This document shows positions 7,605 through 14,804 of a stretch of 25,945 nucleotides of DNA, one piece after another. How positions within the stretch are numbered: the stretch's first letter is position 1; each line of letters opens with the position of its first letter. The stretch is from IMG/VR virus record IMGVR_UViG_3300030106_003839, positions 7,836 through 33,780 of that record. The stretch is one strand, 5' to 3'. The position numbers and the translations under genes were made by a program. The notes under the pieces are model-generated. The model had not been told where the DNA came from. It did not search any database and saw only the letters and a program-made list of their open reading frames with translations. Source of the stretch: a virus.

Positions 7605-7723
7605 AAAATACTATTAAAAAATTAAAAACTGGAGACTTTAAGGTTGTCTATGAAAAACCTAATACATCTTATGGTTATTCTGTGCGTTATACTTTTACTG
7701 GTAAGCGTATTGGGATGCGGTAA
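7601..7723 (+). CDS. Possible 40-residue protein overlapping the lipoprotein frame
   Basis: GTG 7601 overlaps the previous TGA (GTGA), and a GGTGGA stretch lies upstream. The frame runs 40 codons to TAA 7721-7723. The product is basic with beta-like character (FKVVYEKPNTSYGYSVRYTF) and has no membrane segment. It overlaps, in another frame, the lipoprotein-like ORF at 7650-7757. One of the two, or both in a nested arrangement, could be translated. The evidence is the open frame and coupling only. Confidence 0.35.
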   Translation: MKNTIKKLKTGDFKVVYEKPNTSYGYSVRYTFTGKRIGMR

Positions 7724-7757
7724 CGGCTGGTCTGTAATGGGCTGGGAGGTTAAGTGA
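7650..7757 (+). CDS. Tiny putative lipoprotein
   Basis: ATG 7650 has AAGG six bases upstream. The 35-residue product is a textbook lipoprotein leader: MKN, a hydrophobic run at residues 4-21, then lipobox VLGC with the lipidation Cys at 23. Only 13 residues would remain after processing. The TGA at 7755-7757 overlaps the GTG of the following TM/coiled-coil gene. Together they recall an outer- and inner-membrane spanin pair, although the order is reversed from the usual Rz/Rz1 and the mature peptide is shorter than known o-spanins. The lipoprotein nature is seen directly; the spanin role is speculation. Confidence 0.5.
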   Translation: MKNLIHLMVILCVILLLVSVLGCGNGWSVMGWEVK

Positions 7758-8077
7758 GTGATAAACCAAAGACAGCTAGAAGTTATCGAGGTAGTATTAT
7801 TGATGACAATGCTGTCATTTCCCTTAATATTAAATGGCTGGGGCAAATCATCTTTCTTGCTGGTGCTATTGTATATGGTTATTGGCGCATTGAGTCTCGA
7901 TTGGTTGCATTGGAAGATAAGGTTATTGTTGCAGATGAACAAATTAGGGATTTGGTTGATAAACACATCTTGGCAGAAAGGACTGAGAGACAAGAGCTGG
8001 CAGAGAAGTTAGCGTTTTATGAAAAAGAATTTAACATCAACCCCTTGAGCTGGGGTAAAAAGAAGAAAAAGAAATGA
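7754..8077 (+). CDS. Single-TM coiled-coil protein, holin/spanin-like (copy A)
   Basis: This 107-residue protein starts at GTG 7754 with GGGAGG at 7744-7749. A short polar N-terminus precedes one membrane helix (about residues 27-45, WLGQIIFLAGAIVYGYW). A charged helix follows (46-95) with heptad-like leucines, suggesting a coiled coil. The end is a run of six lysines. The layout fits an inner-membrane spanin or a small holin. It resembles the protein at 8503-8787 around the membrane helix and the start of the coil, so the two look like paralogues. Lysis is an inference from topology and neighbours; no endolysin is visible nearby. Confidence 0.65.
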   Translation: MSDKPKTARSYRGSIIDDNAVISLNIKWLGQIIFLAGAIVYGYWRIESRLVALEDKVIVADEQIRDLVDKHILAERTERQELAEKLAFYEKEFNINPLSWGKKKKKK

Positions 8078-8196
8078 GTGAATTACAAGAGTCTATAAAA
8101 AGAGAGCAGACTCTTGTAATGCTTGCTAGGAATCAAGGTAATAAGCAAATTACCCAGAGAATAATTAAACAATTTTTAAAATGCATTAAGGAGTAG
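8074..8196 (+). CDS. 40-residue helical protein
   Basis: ATG 8074 overlaps the preceding TGA (ATGA), and the frame ends at TAG 8194-8196 just before the next start, filling the gap. The product is a short, basic, amphipathic helical peptide with one Cys near the end (FLKCIKE) and no membrane segment. AAGGAG for the next gene lies in its last codons. Function unknown; supported by coupling and by exact fit between neighbours. Confidence 0.55.
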   Translation: MSELQESIKREQTLVMLARNQGNKQITQRIIKQFLKCIKE

Positions 8197-8198
8197 TG

Positions 8199-8516
8199 AT
8201 GGATTTTATGGCAATATATGGCGAAGCTGGTATGATTGGTGTGGTTGGTGCGATGTTTGTATATCTTGTTATATCTCTATCTAATAAATCGGCGAAACAA
8301 CAAGAGGTGTTAGAAAATTTAAAAGTTGAAAATAAAGGACAATCTGAAACTTTAGAAAATATGGAAGGAATGATTATAAAATTAATTGGCAGATGGAATA
8401 CTTCAGATGATAAATTAGATCGCAAATTTGATGCGATTACAAAAGAAATAAATGATTTAGATAACCAAGTATCAGAATTAAAAGGTTCTATGAGCAGGAT
8501 AAATGGCAGACACTAA
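8199..8516 (+). CDS. Single-TM coiled-coil protein, holin-like
   Basis: ATG 8199 is preferred over GTG 8196 because AAGGAG at 8188-8193 is correctly spaced. The 105-residue product has an N-terminal membrane helix (residues ~10-28, GMIGVVGAMFVYLVISL). A long polar helix follows with leucine/isoleucine heptads (about 35-100), so it is probably a coiled coil. This N-in or N-out single-helix design with a soluble coil is common in small phage holins and membrane-associated assembly proteins. It shares layout but little sequence with copies A and B. It overlaps the next gene by 14 bases. Confidence 0.6.
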   Translation: MDFMAIYGEAGMIGVVGAMFVYLVISLSNKSAKQQEVLENLKVENKGQSETLENMEGMIIKLIGRWNTSDDKLDRKFDAITKEINDLDNQVSELKGSMSRINGRH

Positions 8517-8787
8517 ACCAATTTCAGACTCAAGTAGTTTAAATATTTCATTACCAATGCTCTTTCAGGCGATTGCATTAATTGGTGCTATGGTTTGGGG
8601 GTATGGAGAATTAAATTCAAGAATATCTTTTTTAGAATATCAAGTAAGTATTAATGAGGAACATCTTGGCAGAATGGAAGAAGATGCTAAGGCAAATCAA
8701 AATGCTGAAATACCAGCAGATATTAAGCAAAATCAAAGAATTGATTATTTAGAAAAAGAATTAGATAGATTGAGGAACAATGGATAG
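8503..8787 (+). CDS. Single-TM coiled-coil protein (copy B, paralogue of 7754-8077)
   Basis: The 94-residue product begins inside the end of the previous gene. A Ser/Asp-rich N-terminus is followed by a membrane helix (about residues 18-37, MLFQAIALIGAMVWGYG). A charged helix ends in DYLEKELDRLRNNG. Around the helix it lines up with the 7754-8077 protein: GAMVWGYGELNSRISFLEYQV against GAIVYGYWRIESRLVALEDKV style spacing. This suggests an old tandem duplication with one gene inserted or two genes between. Role probably in the membrane; specific function unknown. It ends with TAG, showing that TAG is used as a stop here. Confidence 0.6.
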   Translation: MADTKPISDSSSLNISLPMLFQAIALIGAMVWGYGELNSRISFLEYQVSINEEHLGRMEEDAKANQNAEIPADIKQNQRIDYLEKELDRLRNNG

Positions 8788-8926
8788 TTTAAAAGTAAGT
8801 GGGATAAGCACGAGTTTAGGTTTAGTATATTGGACAGATATAATATCTGGTATTTTAATGTGTGTTATGTTTGCAATCAATATATATTATTTAGTTTTAA
8901 AAACTAAGAAAATGAAGGAGTCTTAA
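8780..8926 (+). CDS. 48-residue membrane protein
   Basis: ATG 8780 overlaps the end of the previous gene by eight bases, with GAGG just upstream. The product has one hydrophobic helix (residues ~21-41, IISGILMCVMFAINIYYLVL) and a basic tail (KTKKMKES), so it should sit in the inner membrane with the tail in the cytoplasm. The AAGGAG for the next gene is inside its last codons. Size and topology are like small holins or pinholin-type proteins, but no family is recognised. Confidence 0.6.
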   Translation: MDSLKVSGISTSLGLVYWTDIISGILMCVMFAINIYYLVLKTKKMKES

Positions 8927-9154
8927 ATGGACATTAAATCAATGTTGGTAAAATTAGCTGAAGAGCAGGCTGAAAAGATGCAGGATGAGGCATTGAAGCA
9001 TTTATCTTCTGATGAATTTACAGAAATGTTAGCAACAAAAATCAATGAAAAAGTCAACATACCTTGGATCAATGAAGAGAAAGAGCAGGAGCTTTTTGAA
9101 AAACTTGTTGATGTAATGACAGATATGTTAGAAGGTGTATTTAAAGGTAAATAA
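8927..9154 (+). CDS. 75-residue acidic helical protein
   Basis: ATG 8927 is adjacent to the preceding TAA with AAGGAG upstream. The product is nearly all alpha helix with many Glu and Lys residues (LAEEQAEKMQDEALKHL and NEEKEQELFEKLVDVMTDML) and no membrane segment or catalytic motif. It lies between membrane proteins and may be a soluble partner of one of them. No known family recognised. Confidence 0.55.
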   Translation: MDIKSMLVKLAEEQAEKMQDEALKHLSSDEFTEMLATKINEKVNIPWINEEKEQELFEKLVDVMTDMLEGVFKGK

Positions 9155-9155
9155 T

Positions 9156-9341
9156 ATGAGAAAATTAATGACAATATTAATAACAGTCGCTTTATCAAGC
9201 TCTGTGTATCCAGAATATCACGAACAAGATAGGTATTCCTATAGCGAAATTAAGAAAAAGAAAAAGAAGAAGAAGAAGCTCGCAGAAAAAGGTAAAAAGA
9301 AAAAGAAAGGGTTTTTCTCAAAGGCATTTGGTTCTAAGTAA
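9156..9341 (+). CDS. Secreted poly-lysine miniprotein
   Basis: ATG 9156 has AAAGG eight bases upstream; an upstream in-frame GTG at 9135 lies within the previous gene and is not preferred. The 61-residue product starts with a signal peptide-like segment (MRKLMTILITVALSSSVYP). A Tyr/Glu-rich linker follows, then nine consecutive lysines, a KLAEKG spacer, five more lysines and a short aromatic end (GFFSKAFGSK). Lysines use both AAA and AAG, so the tract is not a single-base run. Export of such a strongly cationic peptide to the periplasm suggests action on the envelope, but this is inference. The stop overlaps the next ATG. Confidence 0.6.
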   Translation: MRKLMTILITVALSSSVYPEYHEQDRYSYSEIKKKKKKKKKLAEKGKKKKKGFFSKAFGSK

Positions 9342-9754
9342 TGCCTAAACAGTTTTATACAATACGGGATTGGTCTGGTGGTATGAACAATCGTAAAGAC
9401 CCTAGGGATTTGCGAGAAAACGAATACTCTTTTATTGAGAACATGTCAATAGATGCGTTGGGGAAGATAAAAACTATAGGCGGTTTATACGATAAAAACG
9501 CTGATTCTGATGGTGATACAAGCTCTACTCCTCTTACGGAGCATTTTGTTACGAGGGCAGCTAATATATTAGGTGGCGGAGGTTATGGTTTATATTACTT
9601 TGAATCTGACCACAGTAAAAACGCAGACCAAACAATTACAGAAACAAAAAGCGGAACAGCCTTAACGATTGGGACAAGTAATGGTAATATTAGTTTTGTT
9701 CGTGTCCAAACAACTCCTGACATACCTGCTGATATTCCTGATTTACCCGGATAG
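9341..9754 (+). CDS. N-terminal part of tail-hub/stabilisation protein, ended by TAG
   Basis: This 137-residue ORF starts at ATG 9341 (TAATG). Its N-terminus, FYTIRDWSGGMNNRKDPRDL followed by a segment ending KIKTIGGLYDK, is the characteristic start of large phage stabilisation or tail-tubular-like proteins, as I remember them. It stops at TAG 9752-9754. The next large ORF at 9767 is in the same frame, separated only by the TAG and four sense codons, and continues the expected protein. It is therefore probably not an independent gene. The options are a nonsense mutation, a readthrough signal, suppression, or a genuine split. Confidence 0.75.
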   Translation: MPKQFYTIRDWSGGMNNRKDPRDLRENEYSFIENMSIDALGKIKTIGGLYDKNADSDGDTSSTPLTEHFVTRAANILGGGGYGLYYFESDHSKNADQTITETKSGTALTIGTSNGNISFVRVQTTPDIPADIPDLPG

Positions 9755-9766
9755 AGTAAGTTAAAT

Positions 9767-12700
9767 ATGTCTACTCCTTCGTCAAGTTACATGTTGTTAA
9801 AGGGTGGTACAGATAATGGTAACAGTACCATTTATACCGCTGATGATTCCGCTACTCAAAATCTTATTAAGGTTGGTGACATCATCAAAGTCACTGGAAC
9901 CGCTAGCAATAATGGTATTTACACAGTAATAGATATTACTACAGATGGTACTGCTTTAGGTAGCACAGGGGATGTGTATTACTCGCTAAAAGGTTCTGCA
10001 TTGACAAACGAAAGCTCTGCCGGTAGTACTGACCCAGAAATAGAAGTTATTAGAGAACCGGGTGATAAATTGCTTGCACTAGGGGACGTGGACGGTGCAA
10101 ACAACATTGATGTGTGGTCTAATAATTCAGCTACGGATTATTCTAATAACAGCTCAGGAGATGATGATGGTGGTTGGACAACTGAAGCAGTTCATGTTAC
10201 AAAGACGGGTGATGATGCACAATATATTTATTATTTTGTAGACGAAGCGGTTAGAATTTGCAATATAAATGAGTTAAATAATTCTCATATTATGTGGTAT
10301 GGATATATTCAGCGACAGCAGTTTGGCTCTTCCGGGACTCCGGGTATGACTTTTTCTGGTTGGCAAGCTTTTAGGAATTTTTTATACCCACCAAAAACTG
10401 CTCATGGTATTTTTTCTTATTGCTATGTAAACTCTGCTGATACAGGTGGTAGCGGTGGCACTAATCCAACTCTTGGTGACGACCCTCACGATAATACAGA
10501 TGCGACTAATTATTATAGCGACAATAGAGGTGTTGCTTTTGTAATGAAAACATCTACAAGCGATTTAAGATTTAGGGCAAATAATACAGGGTTTTCTGGT
10601 TTTTTAAATACAGATGTCAAAACTTTTTTAGGAAATGCATTAGACGATGCCGATGATGTTATAGATTTTGGAGGAACCAATGGGGATGGTGGGGCTACAT
10701 TAATAGATAGTGACGGCTTTACAGCTAGCAATGCTACATTTGTTGTTAGTAGTGGTGTTGGTGTATTAACAAATAGCACGACCGCAAATGGTAGCGTTTA
10801 TTTAAGACTCACTTTAACTGCCAATAAACGATATCAAGTAAGCTTTGATCTGGCCTCTAGTAGCAACGCTAACGGTTCTGTTTCTTTAAGTGCTTCAACT
10901 TCTTATGATAGTAACTCTGCTTCTGGTTCTATTAGTTCAAGTGGTGTTACTAACAATACATTAACAGCCTCTTACTATGCAGATGGTTCTGCCGCAGCTT
11001 ATCTTCATTTAAAAGTAGAATCTACAACAAGCGGAGAGCATGCTGATTTTGACAATATTACAGTAAGAAGAATTGATGTCATAGCTCTTGAAGATACTAA
11101 TCCGACAATGATTACCGATCAATTTAATGTAAATGATGTGATTACTATAGGGGAAGCTTTAGGTACGTATCCAAAAGAGTTTATATTTGGAGCTCTTCAA
11201 AAATCTACGGGAGGGCCAATGACGGTTCTTCGGTCGTATGGAGGAAAGCTTGGAGGAACTGCCCCTCATATATACGCAGATGCAGACACTCCAGTTGTGT
11301 CTAGGGGGTTAGGTTTTAACATTGGAGTATCGGATGGGACAGCGGATGGAGAATGGGGGGCTGGAACGTATGAGTTTTTTCAAACAAAAGTATATGATGG
11401 CCACCAAGAATCTTTACCTGTAAAAATGGGAGATGGAGAAGAAACTACGAATATAGTGGCTGGTACGCATACATCAGCAGGAGGAAAAGCTTTAAGAATT
11501 TCCGTATATGCAGACGTTGGTTATAATGGGCGTATGTCAGGTGCTAGGGTATACACTAGAACATCTGGCTCAGATGATGATTTAATTTTACTATTAGATA
11601 TAGATATTATAAAGGGAGTTAGGACTACTTTAGACGGAGACCACGTTTCTTGGTCTTATCAGTCTGGTAAAGGTTATTATATAGTGGGCCCAGCGGAAGG
11701 AAACGCATCTAGTCCTAATCTAGACACGTACACAACTATCAATGGATTTAGCCCTGATGTTCATTTCAGTTCTTTAGGTGGTACCAATGAGATATTTAAG
11801 ACTTCGGTTATTGCAAACAGAAGAGCTTTTATAGCAAATGTAAAAACCAAAGAATCTACAGGTGAGTTAAAGCGTTATGGTGATAGAATTATGTATAGTG
11901 AAATTGGAAAATTTGATACATTTCTTAGTCATAATTTTATTGATGTTTCAAAGGGTGACTATGGTGAGTATGTTGCTTTAGAAACATTTGCAGATCGACT
12001 ATTGGCGTTTAAACATAACATTATTCACATTATAAATATTGCAAGTCCTAGTGTAGCAAGTTGGTATTTAGAAGACACAATTAAATACAACGGTGTACAG
12101 TTTTCCTTTAGCGTTGCCAAAACTAAAAATGGCATTGCTTGGGTTTCTGACGATGGTTGCTATTTGTATGATGGTACACGGGTAACAAACCTTATTGATA
12201 GAAAAATCGCTGTTAGCAATGCTTCTTACTCTAATATAGACGTTACATGGAATGATTGGTATAGAGGAACTGCTTTTTTAAAAGATGTTATGTTAGGCTA
12301 CGATCCAATAAGCAATTCTTTGTTAATGTTTAGAAGTCCGAATGATTCAACAAATAATTCTAATACAGGGTGGATGTATGATTTTGATACTGGAGCTTGG
12401 GTGTATCACACAGGTATTTTTACAGACAGTAGGACATATACAAATTTTATTACCGACTGGAATAATAATCTAACAACAGGGGGGCAGGCTGGGTCTCTTG
12501 TTGTATTTGAAAAGTTTTTACCAATAAGCAAATCTATAACTAATCAGCGATTTGTCACAAGGGATATAGATTTTGGAGTACCCGGTTTGACAAAAAAGAT
12601 TTACAAAGTAGTCGTTACTTATAAATCAGACGGTTCAGAAACTACCCCTTTCACATACGCCATAGACGGTAAGCAAAACTTCTCAGGTGATGGCGGAGGC

Positions 12701-12880
12701 ACATTTACTGGTAATTTTGTAGACACTTCAGGTAAATGGGACGTAGTTACTCTAACTCCTTCCTCTACAATTTCTTGCCAAAGTATACAAATTAAATTTG
12801 TATCTCCAAGTGCAGGAGTATTTGAAATCAATGATATGTCTATTCAATATAGAGTTATCCGTAATTTAGAGTCAACTTAA
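9767..12880 (+). CDS. Large tail-hub/stabilisation protein (main part)
   Basis: This 1037-residue ORF is in frame with 9341-9754. ATG 9767 has no Shine-Dalgarno site, in contrast to most genes here, so it may not be a true start. With the amber codon read, the product would be 1179 residues. Visible segments include GDKLLALGDVDGANNIDVW (~104-122), a beta-rich Ser/Gly/Asn region (~150-410), and a propeller-like second half with SYQSGKGYYIVG, LLAFKHNIIHII and DDGCYLYDGTRVTNL. A last domain ends in INDMSIQYRVI. This layout is that of proteins closing the portal or forming the podovirus tail hub (gp10-like or tail-tubular-B-like). The assignment is from pattern and context. Confidence 0.75.
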   Translation: MSTPSSSYMLLKGGTDNGNSTIYTADDSATQNLIKVGDIIKVTGTASNNGIYTVIDITTDGTALGSTGDVYYSLKGSALTNESSAGSTDPEIEVIREPGDKLLALGDVDGANNIDVWSNNSATDYSNNSSGDDDGGWTTEAVHVTKTGDDAQYIYYFVDEAVRICNINELNNSHIMWYGYIQRQQFGSSGTPGMTFSGWQAFRNFLYPPKTAHGIFSYCYVNSADTGGSGGTNPTLGDDPHDNTDATNYYSDNRGVAFVMKTSTSDLRFRANNTGFSGFLNTDVKTFLGNALDDADDVIDFGGTNGDGGATLIDSDGFTASNATFVVSSGVGVLTNSTTANGSVYLRLTLTANKRYQVSFDLASSSNANGSVSLSASTSYDSNSASGSISSSGVTNNTLTASYYADGSAAAYLHLKVESTTSGEHADFDNITVRRIDVIALEDTNPTMITDQFNVNDVITIGEALGTYPKEFIFGALQKSTGGPMTVLRSYGGKLGGTAPHIYADADTPVVSRGLGFNIGVSDGTADGEWGAGTYEFFQTKVYDGHQESLPVKMGDGEETTNIVAGTHTSAGGKALRISVYADVGYNGRMSGARVYTRTSGSDDDLILLLDIDIIKGVRTTLDGDHVSWSYQSGKGYYIVGPAEGNASSPNLDTYTTINGFSPDVHFSSLGGTNEIFKTSVIANRRAFIANVKTKESTGELKRYGDRIMYSEIGKFDTFLSHNFIDVSKGDYGEYVALETFADRLLAFKHNIIHIINIASPSVASWYLEDTIKYNGVQFSFSVAKTKNGIAWVSDDGCYLYDGTRVTNLIDRKIAVSNASYSNIDVTWNDWYRGTAFLKDVMLGYDPISNSLLMFRSPNDSTNNSNTGWMYDFDTGAWVYHTGIFTDSRTYTNFITDWNNNLTTGGQAGSLVVFEKFLPISKSITNQRFVTRDIDFGVPGLTKKIYKVVVTYKSDGSETTPFTYAIDGKQNFSGDGGGTFTGNFVDTSGKWDVVTLTPSSTISCQSIQIKFVSPSAGVFEINDMSIQYRVIRNLEST

Positions 12881-13470
12881 TGGCTATTAACGACAGGGAG
12901 ATAAGGAAGTTAATTAACACAAAGCAAAGCTCTATTGAGTTTGAGGGAATCCCTTCTTTAAATGGTATGCTTGAAGGGCAAACTGCTATACAAAAAAAAT
13001 CAAATTCTCAGCTATCTTTATATAGAAAACAATTTGGAAAGTTGTTTAAGTCTCACATGAGTGCGGATGGTAATCAATTTATAGAAAAGAATTTATCTGT
13101 AGAAAAAAATTTAGAACTAAAAGGCGATTTAAATGCTAGTGGTCTATTAAATGCAAATACGCTTGTTTTTAATAGGGGGCCAGAGTTAACAATAGCTAGT
13201 GGCTCAATTACAGCTACCCATTCTTTTCATTTGGTAGACACCCAAGGAGATTCTTCTTCAGATAACTTAGACACTATTACTGCTGGTACGACTGGGCAAA
13301 TTTTAATTTTAAAGCCAGCTAGTGGGTCTAGGGACGTTAGAATTAGAAACGGTGAAGATAATATTTATACATCGGGAGGCTCTAGTTTTACAATGAATAC
13401 AACAAACGATACGGCTATTTTATTAGCAGATGGTTCGGATTGGTATCTTATACTATCAATAAGTATATGA
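12880..13470 (+). CDS. Short fibre or appendage protein
   Basis: The 196-residue protein starts at ATG 12880 (TAATG overlap with the tail-hub gene). Residues ~1-65 are basic and helical. Residues ~66-88 have a LSVEKNLELKGDLNASGLL repeat like the trimeric shafts of fibres. The last ~100 residues follow the pattern seen at the ends of many phage fibres: SITATHSFHLVDTQGD, then TTGQILILKPASGSRDVRIR, then ending DTAILLADGSDWYLI. A trimeric surface protein attached to the tail is likely. The receptor is not indicated. Confidence 0.6.
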   Translation: MAINDREIRKLINTKQSSIEFEGIPSLNGMLEGQTAIQKKSNSQLSLYRKQFGKLFKSHMSADGNQFIEKNLSVEKNLELKGDLNASGLLNANTLVFNRGPELTIASGSITATHSFHLVDTQGDSSSDNLDTITAGTTGQILILKPASGSRDVRIRNGEDNIYTSGGSSFTMNTTNDTAILLADGSDWYLILSISI

Positions 13471-13478
13471 TACTTATT
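13458..13478 (+). repeat. 9-bp perfect inverted repeat across the stop codon
   Basis: AATAAGTAT (13458-13466) and ATACTTATT (13470-13478) are exact reverse complements with a three-base loop. The TGA of the fibre-like gene lies at 13468-13470. A short AAAAGTTTTATT follows. The hairpin is AT-rich, so a terminator here would be weak. It may instead be a processing site or operator before the internal-protein genes. Confidence 0.45.
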
Positions 13479-13510
13479 AAAAGTTTTATTAAATTCAAAG
13501 GAGCTATACC

Positions 13511-14791
13511 ATGAATAAAGATTTTACTGACCCATCAATGTTATCCGGCCCTAACCACGAAGGTTTTTACATGGATGATATTTCAACCCTTTTAAATATG
13601 TATCAAGCTGGTGGTGGCATTCCTTCAGCCTATAAAAAAAGTTTCAGCTTAACAGCTACTCCGGGAGGGGCAACCCTTGCAAGGGCTTTACAGCAAAGAT
13701 CAGATTTTGATAAGCTAGAAGATTATCAACGTGAAGAGGCAAAAAGGCAAGAACGTGGTGCATTATTTGGTGGTGTTCTTAAAACAGGGTTCGGTTTATT
13801 GGGTTCGGCTATAGCTGGCCCAGCAGGGGCCGCATTCGGAACGGCTCTTGGGAGCCGTATCGGAGAGGGGATAGGTGCTGGTAAAAGCAGAGAATATGAT
13901 TCAAGTGGTACGGTTTTTGGACAACAAGCCTTTAGAGATGTAGAACAGGCTAGTAGAGATTACACTAGAGGTATGGGTAAAAGAGCTATCGCATCAGGTT
14001 TAAAAGCTGGGCTTACAGCAGGGCTTGCTCCCGGTGGTGGTATATATGGAGAAGCCTCTAGAAGAGCAGGGGGGCTACGCCCTACTCTTGCTGGAGCTGT
14101 TGGCTATGGAGGGGCTCCATTGCCGTCCGTTCCTCAAATAGCGGATACGGGAATTATGGATGCTTATTTTTCTGGCAATCCATTAACAGCCGGATTACGG
14201 GAAGGTGGTGAGGTTCAGCGTGGTGCTTTGATGCAGGCTTTTAAAGAGGCAGATAAAAATGGTGGTCTTATTGGGTATACTTATGGAGGCTCGGTTGGTA
14301 GTATAGAAAAAATTTTAAAAGACGCTAATATGACAGCTACTCCAGAGCAATTAGCTTTATTTGAGCAATTTGATTCCACTTCTCTTAACAGGTTAGCTGA
14401 GGGCTTACAGGAGAGCTTGCTTTCTGGAACTCAACAAGCACAGCAAGCACAAGCCGGAACAGGATTTGCAGGTTCCGGGGCAATGAATCGAGCACAAATA
14501 GAACAAAGAGCAAAGGCTAGTAAAGCAATGGGGCAAGCTCAGGCAGATGCGGCAAAAGCATTTGAATCACAAACATTAGGAGATGTGGCTAGTATGATAG
14601 GACAGGGTGCTGAGTTTGGTAAAACCTCTTCATTTGTTGCTCCGACTGTTAGCAGTCTACCAACAGCAGATCAAGGTGCTGTAATTTTTGATGGTGTTGA
14701 ATATCAATGGGACAACGACTCTGGGCAGTATATTACATCAGCACAATTTGAGCAAGGTATGAGCACTTATTATGATGACCTATATGGTTAA
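13511..14791 (+). CDS. Probable internal virion (ejection) protein with glycine zipper
   Basis: This 426-residue protein has AAAGGAG upstream. A charged helix (residues ~60-83) leads into a glycine-zipper membrane region at about 84-125 with GxxxG and small-residue spacing (LLGSAIAGPAGAAFGTALGS). A second Gly/Ala-rich stretch lies at about 160-182. The middle (~235-350) is helical and Gln/Ala-rich. Such zippers occur in internal core proteins that enter the cell membrane during genome ejection. It is followed by a coiled-coil protein and a giant protein, matching the order small, medium, large of the T7 internal proteins gp14-gp15-gp16. Sequence homology to those is not claimed. Confidence 0.6.
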   Translation: MNKDFTDPSMLSGPNHEGFYMDDISTLLNMYQAGGGIPSAYKKSFSLTATPGGATLARALQQRSDFDKLEDYQREEAKRQERGALFGGVLKTGFGLLGSAIAGPAGAAFGTALGSRIGEGIGAGKSREYDSSGTVFGQQAFRDVEQASRDYTRGMGKRAIASGLKAGLTAGLAPGGGIYGEASRRAGGLRPTLAGAVGYGGAPLPSVPQIADTGIMDAYFSGNPLTAGLREGGEVQRGALMQAFKEADKNGGLIGYTYGGSVGSIEKILKDANMTATPEQLALFEQFDSTSLNRLAEGLQESLLSGTQQAQQAQAGTGFAGSGAMNRAQIEQRAKASKAMGQAQADAAKAFESQTLGDVASMIGQGAEFGKTSSFVAPTVSSLPTADQGAVIFDGVEYQWDNDSGQYITSAQFEQGMSTYYDDLYG

Positions 14792-14804
14792 AATGAGGTA
14801 TTAA

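Noticed and set aside
7622-7993. A - strand open frame across the small membrane-gene cluster
   Set aside because: It is opposite several coupled + strand genes, and its Ser/Thr/Ile-rich product shows no motif.
7758-8012. An 84-codon + strand frame starting four bases after GTG 7754
   Set aside because: The frame at 7754 has better ribosome-site spacing, a clear membrane helix plus coiled coil and a paralogue nearby; this one is its overlapping shadow.
9341-12880. Genome-wide reassignment of TAG as a sense codon
   Set aside because: Genes ending at 8196, 8787, 21580, 21817 and 23577 use TAG as their stop in sensible places, so the interrupted gene needs a local explanation.
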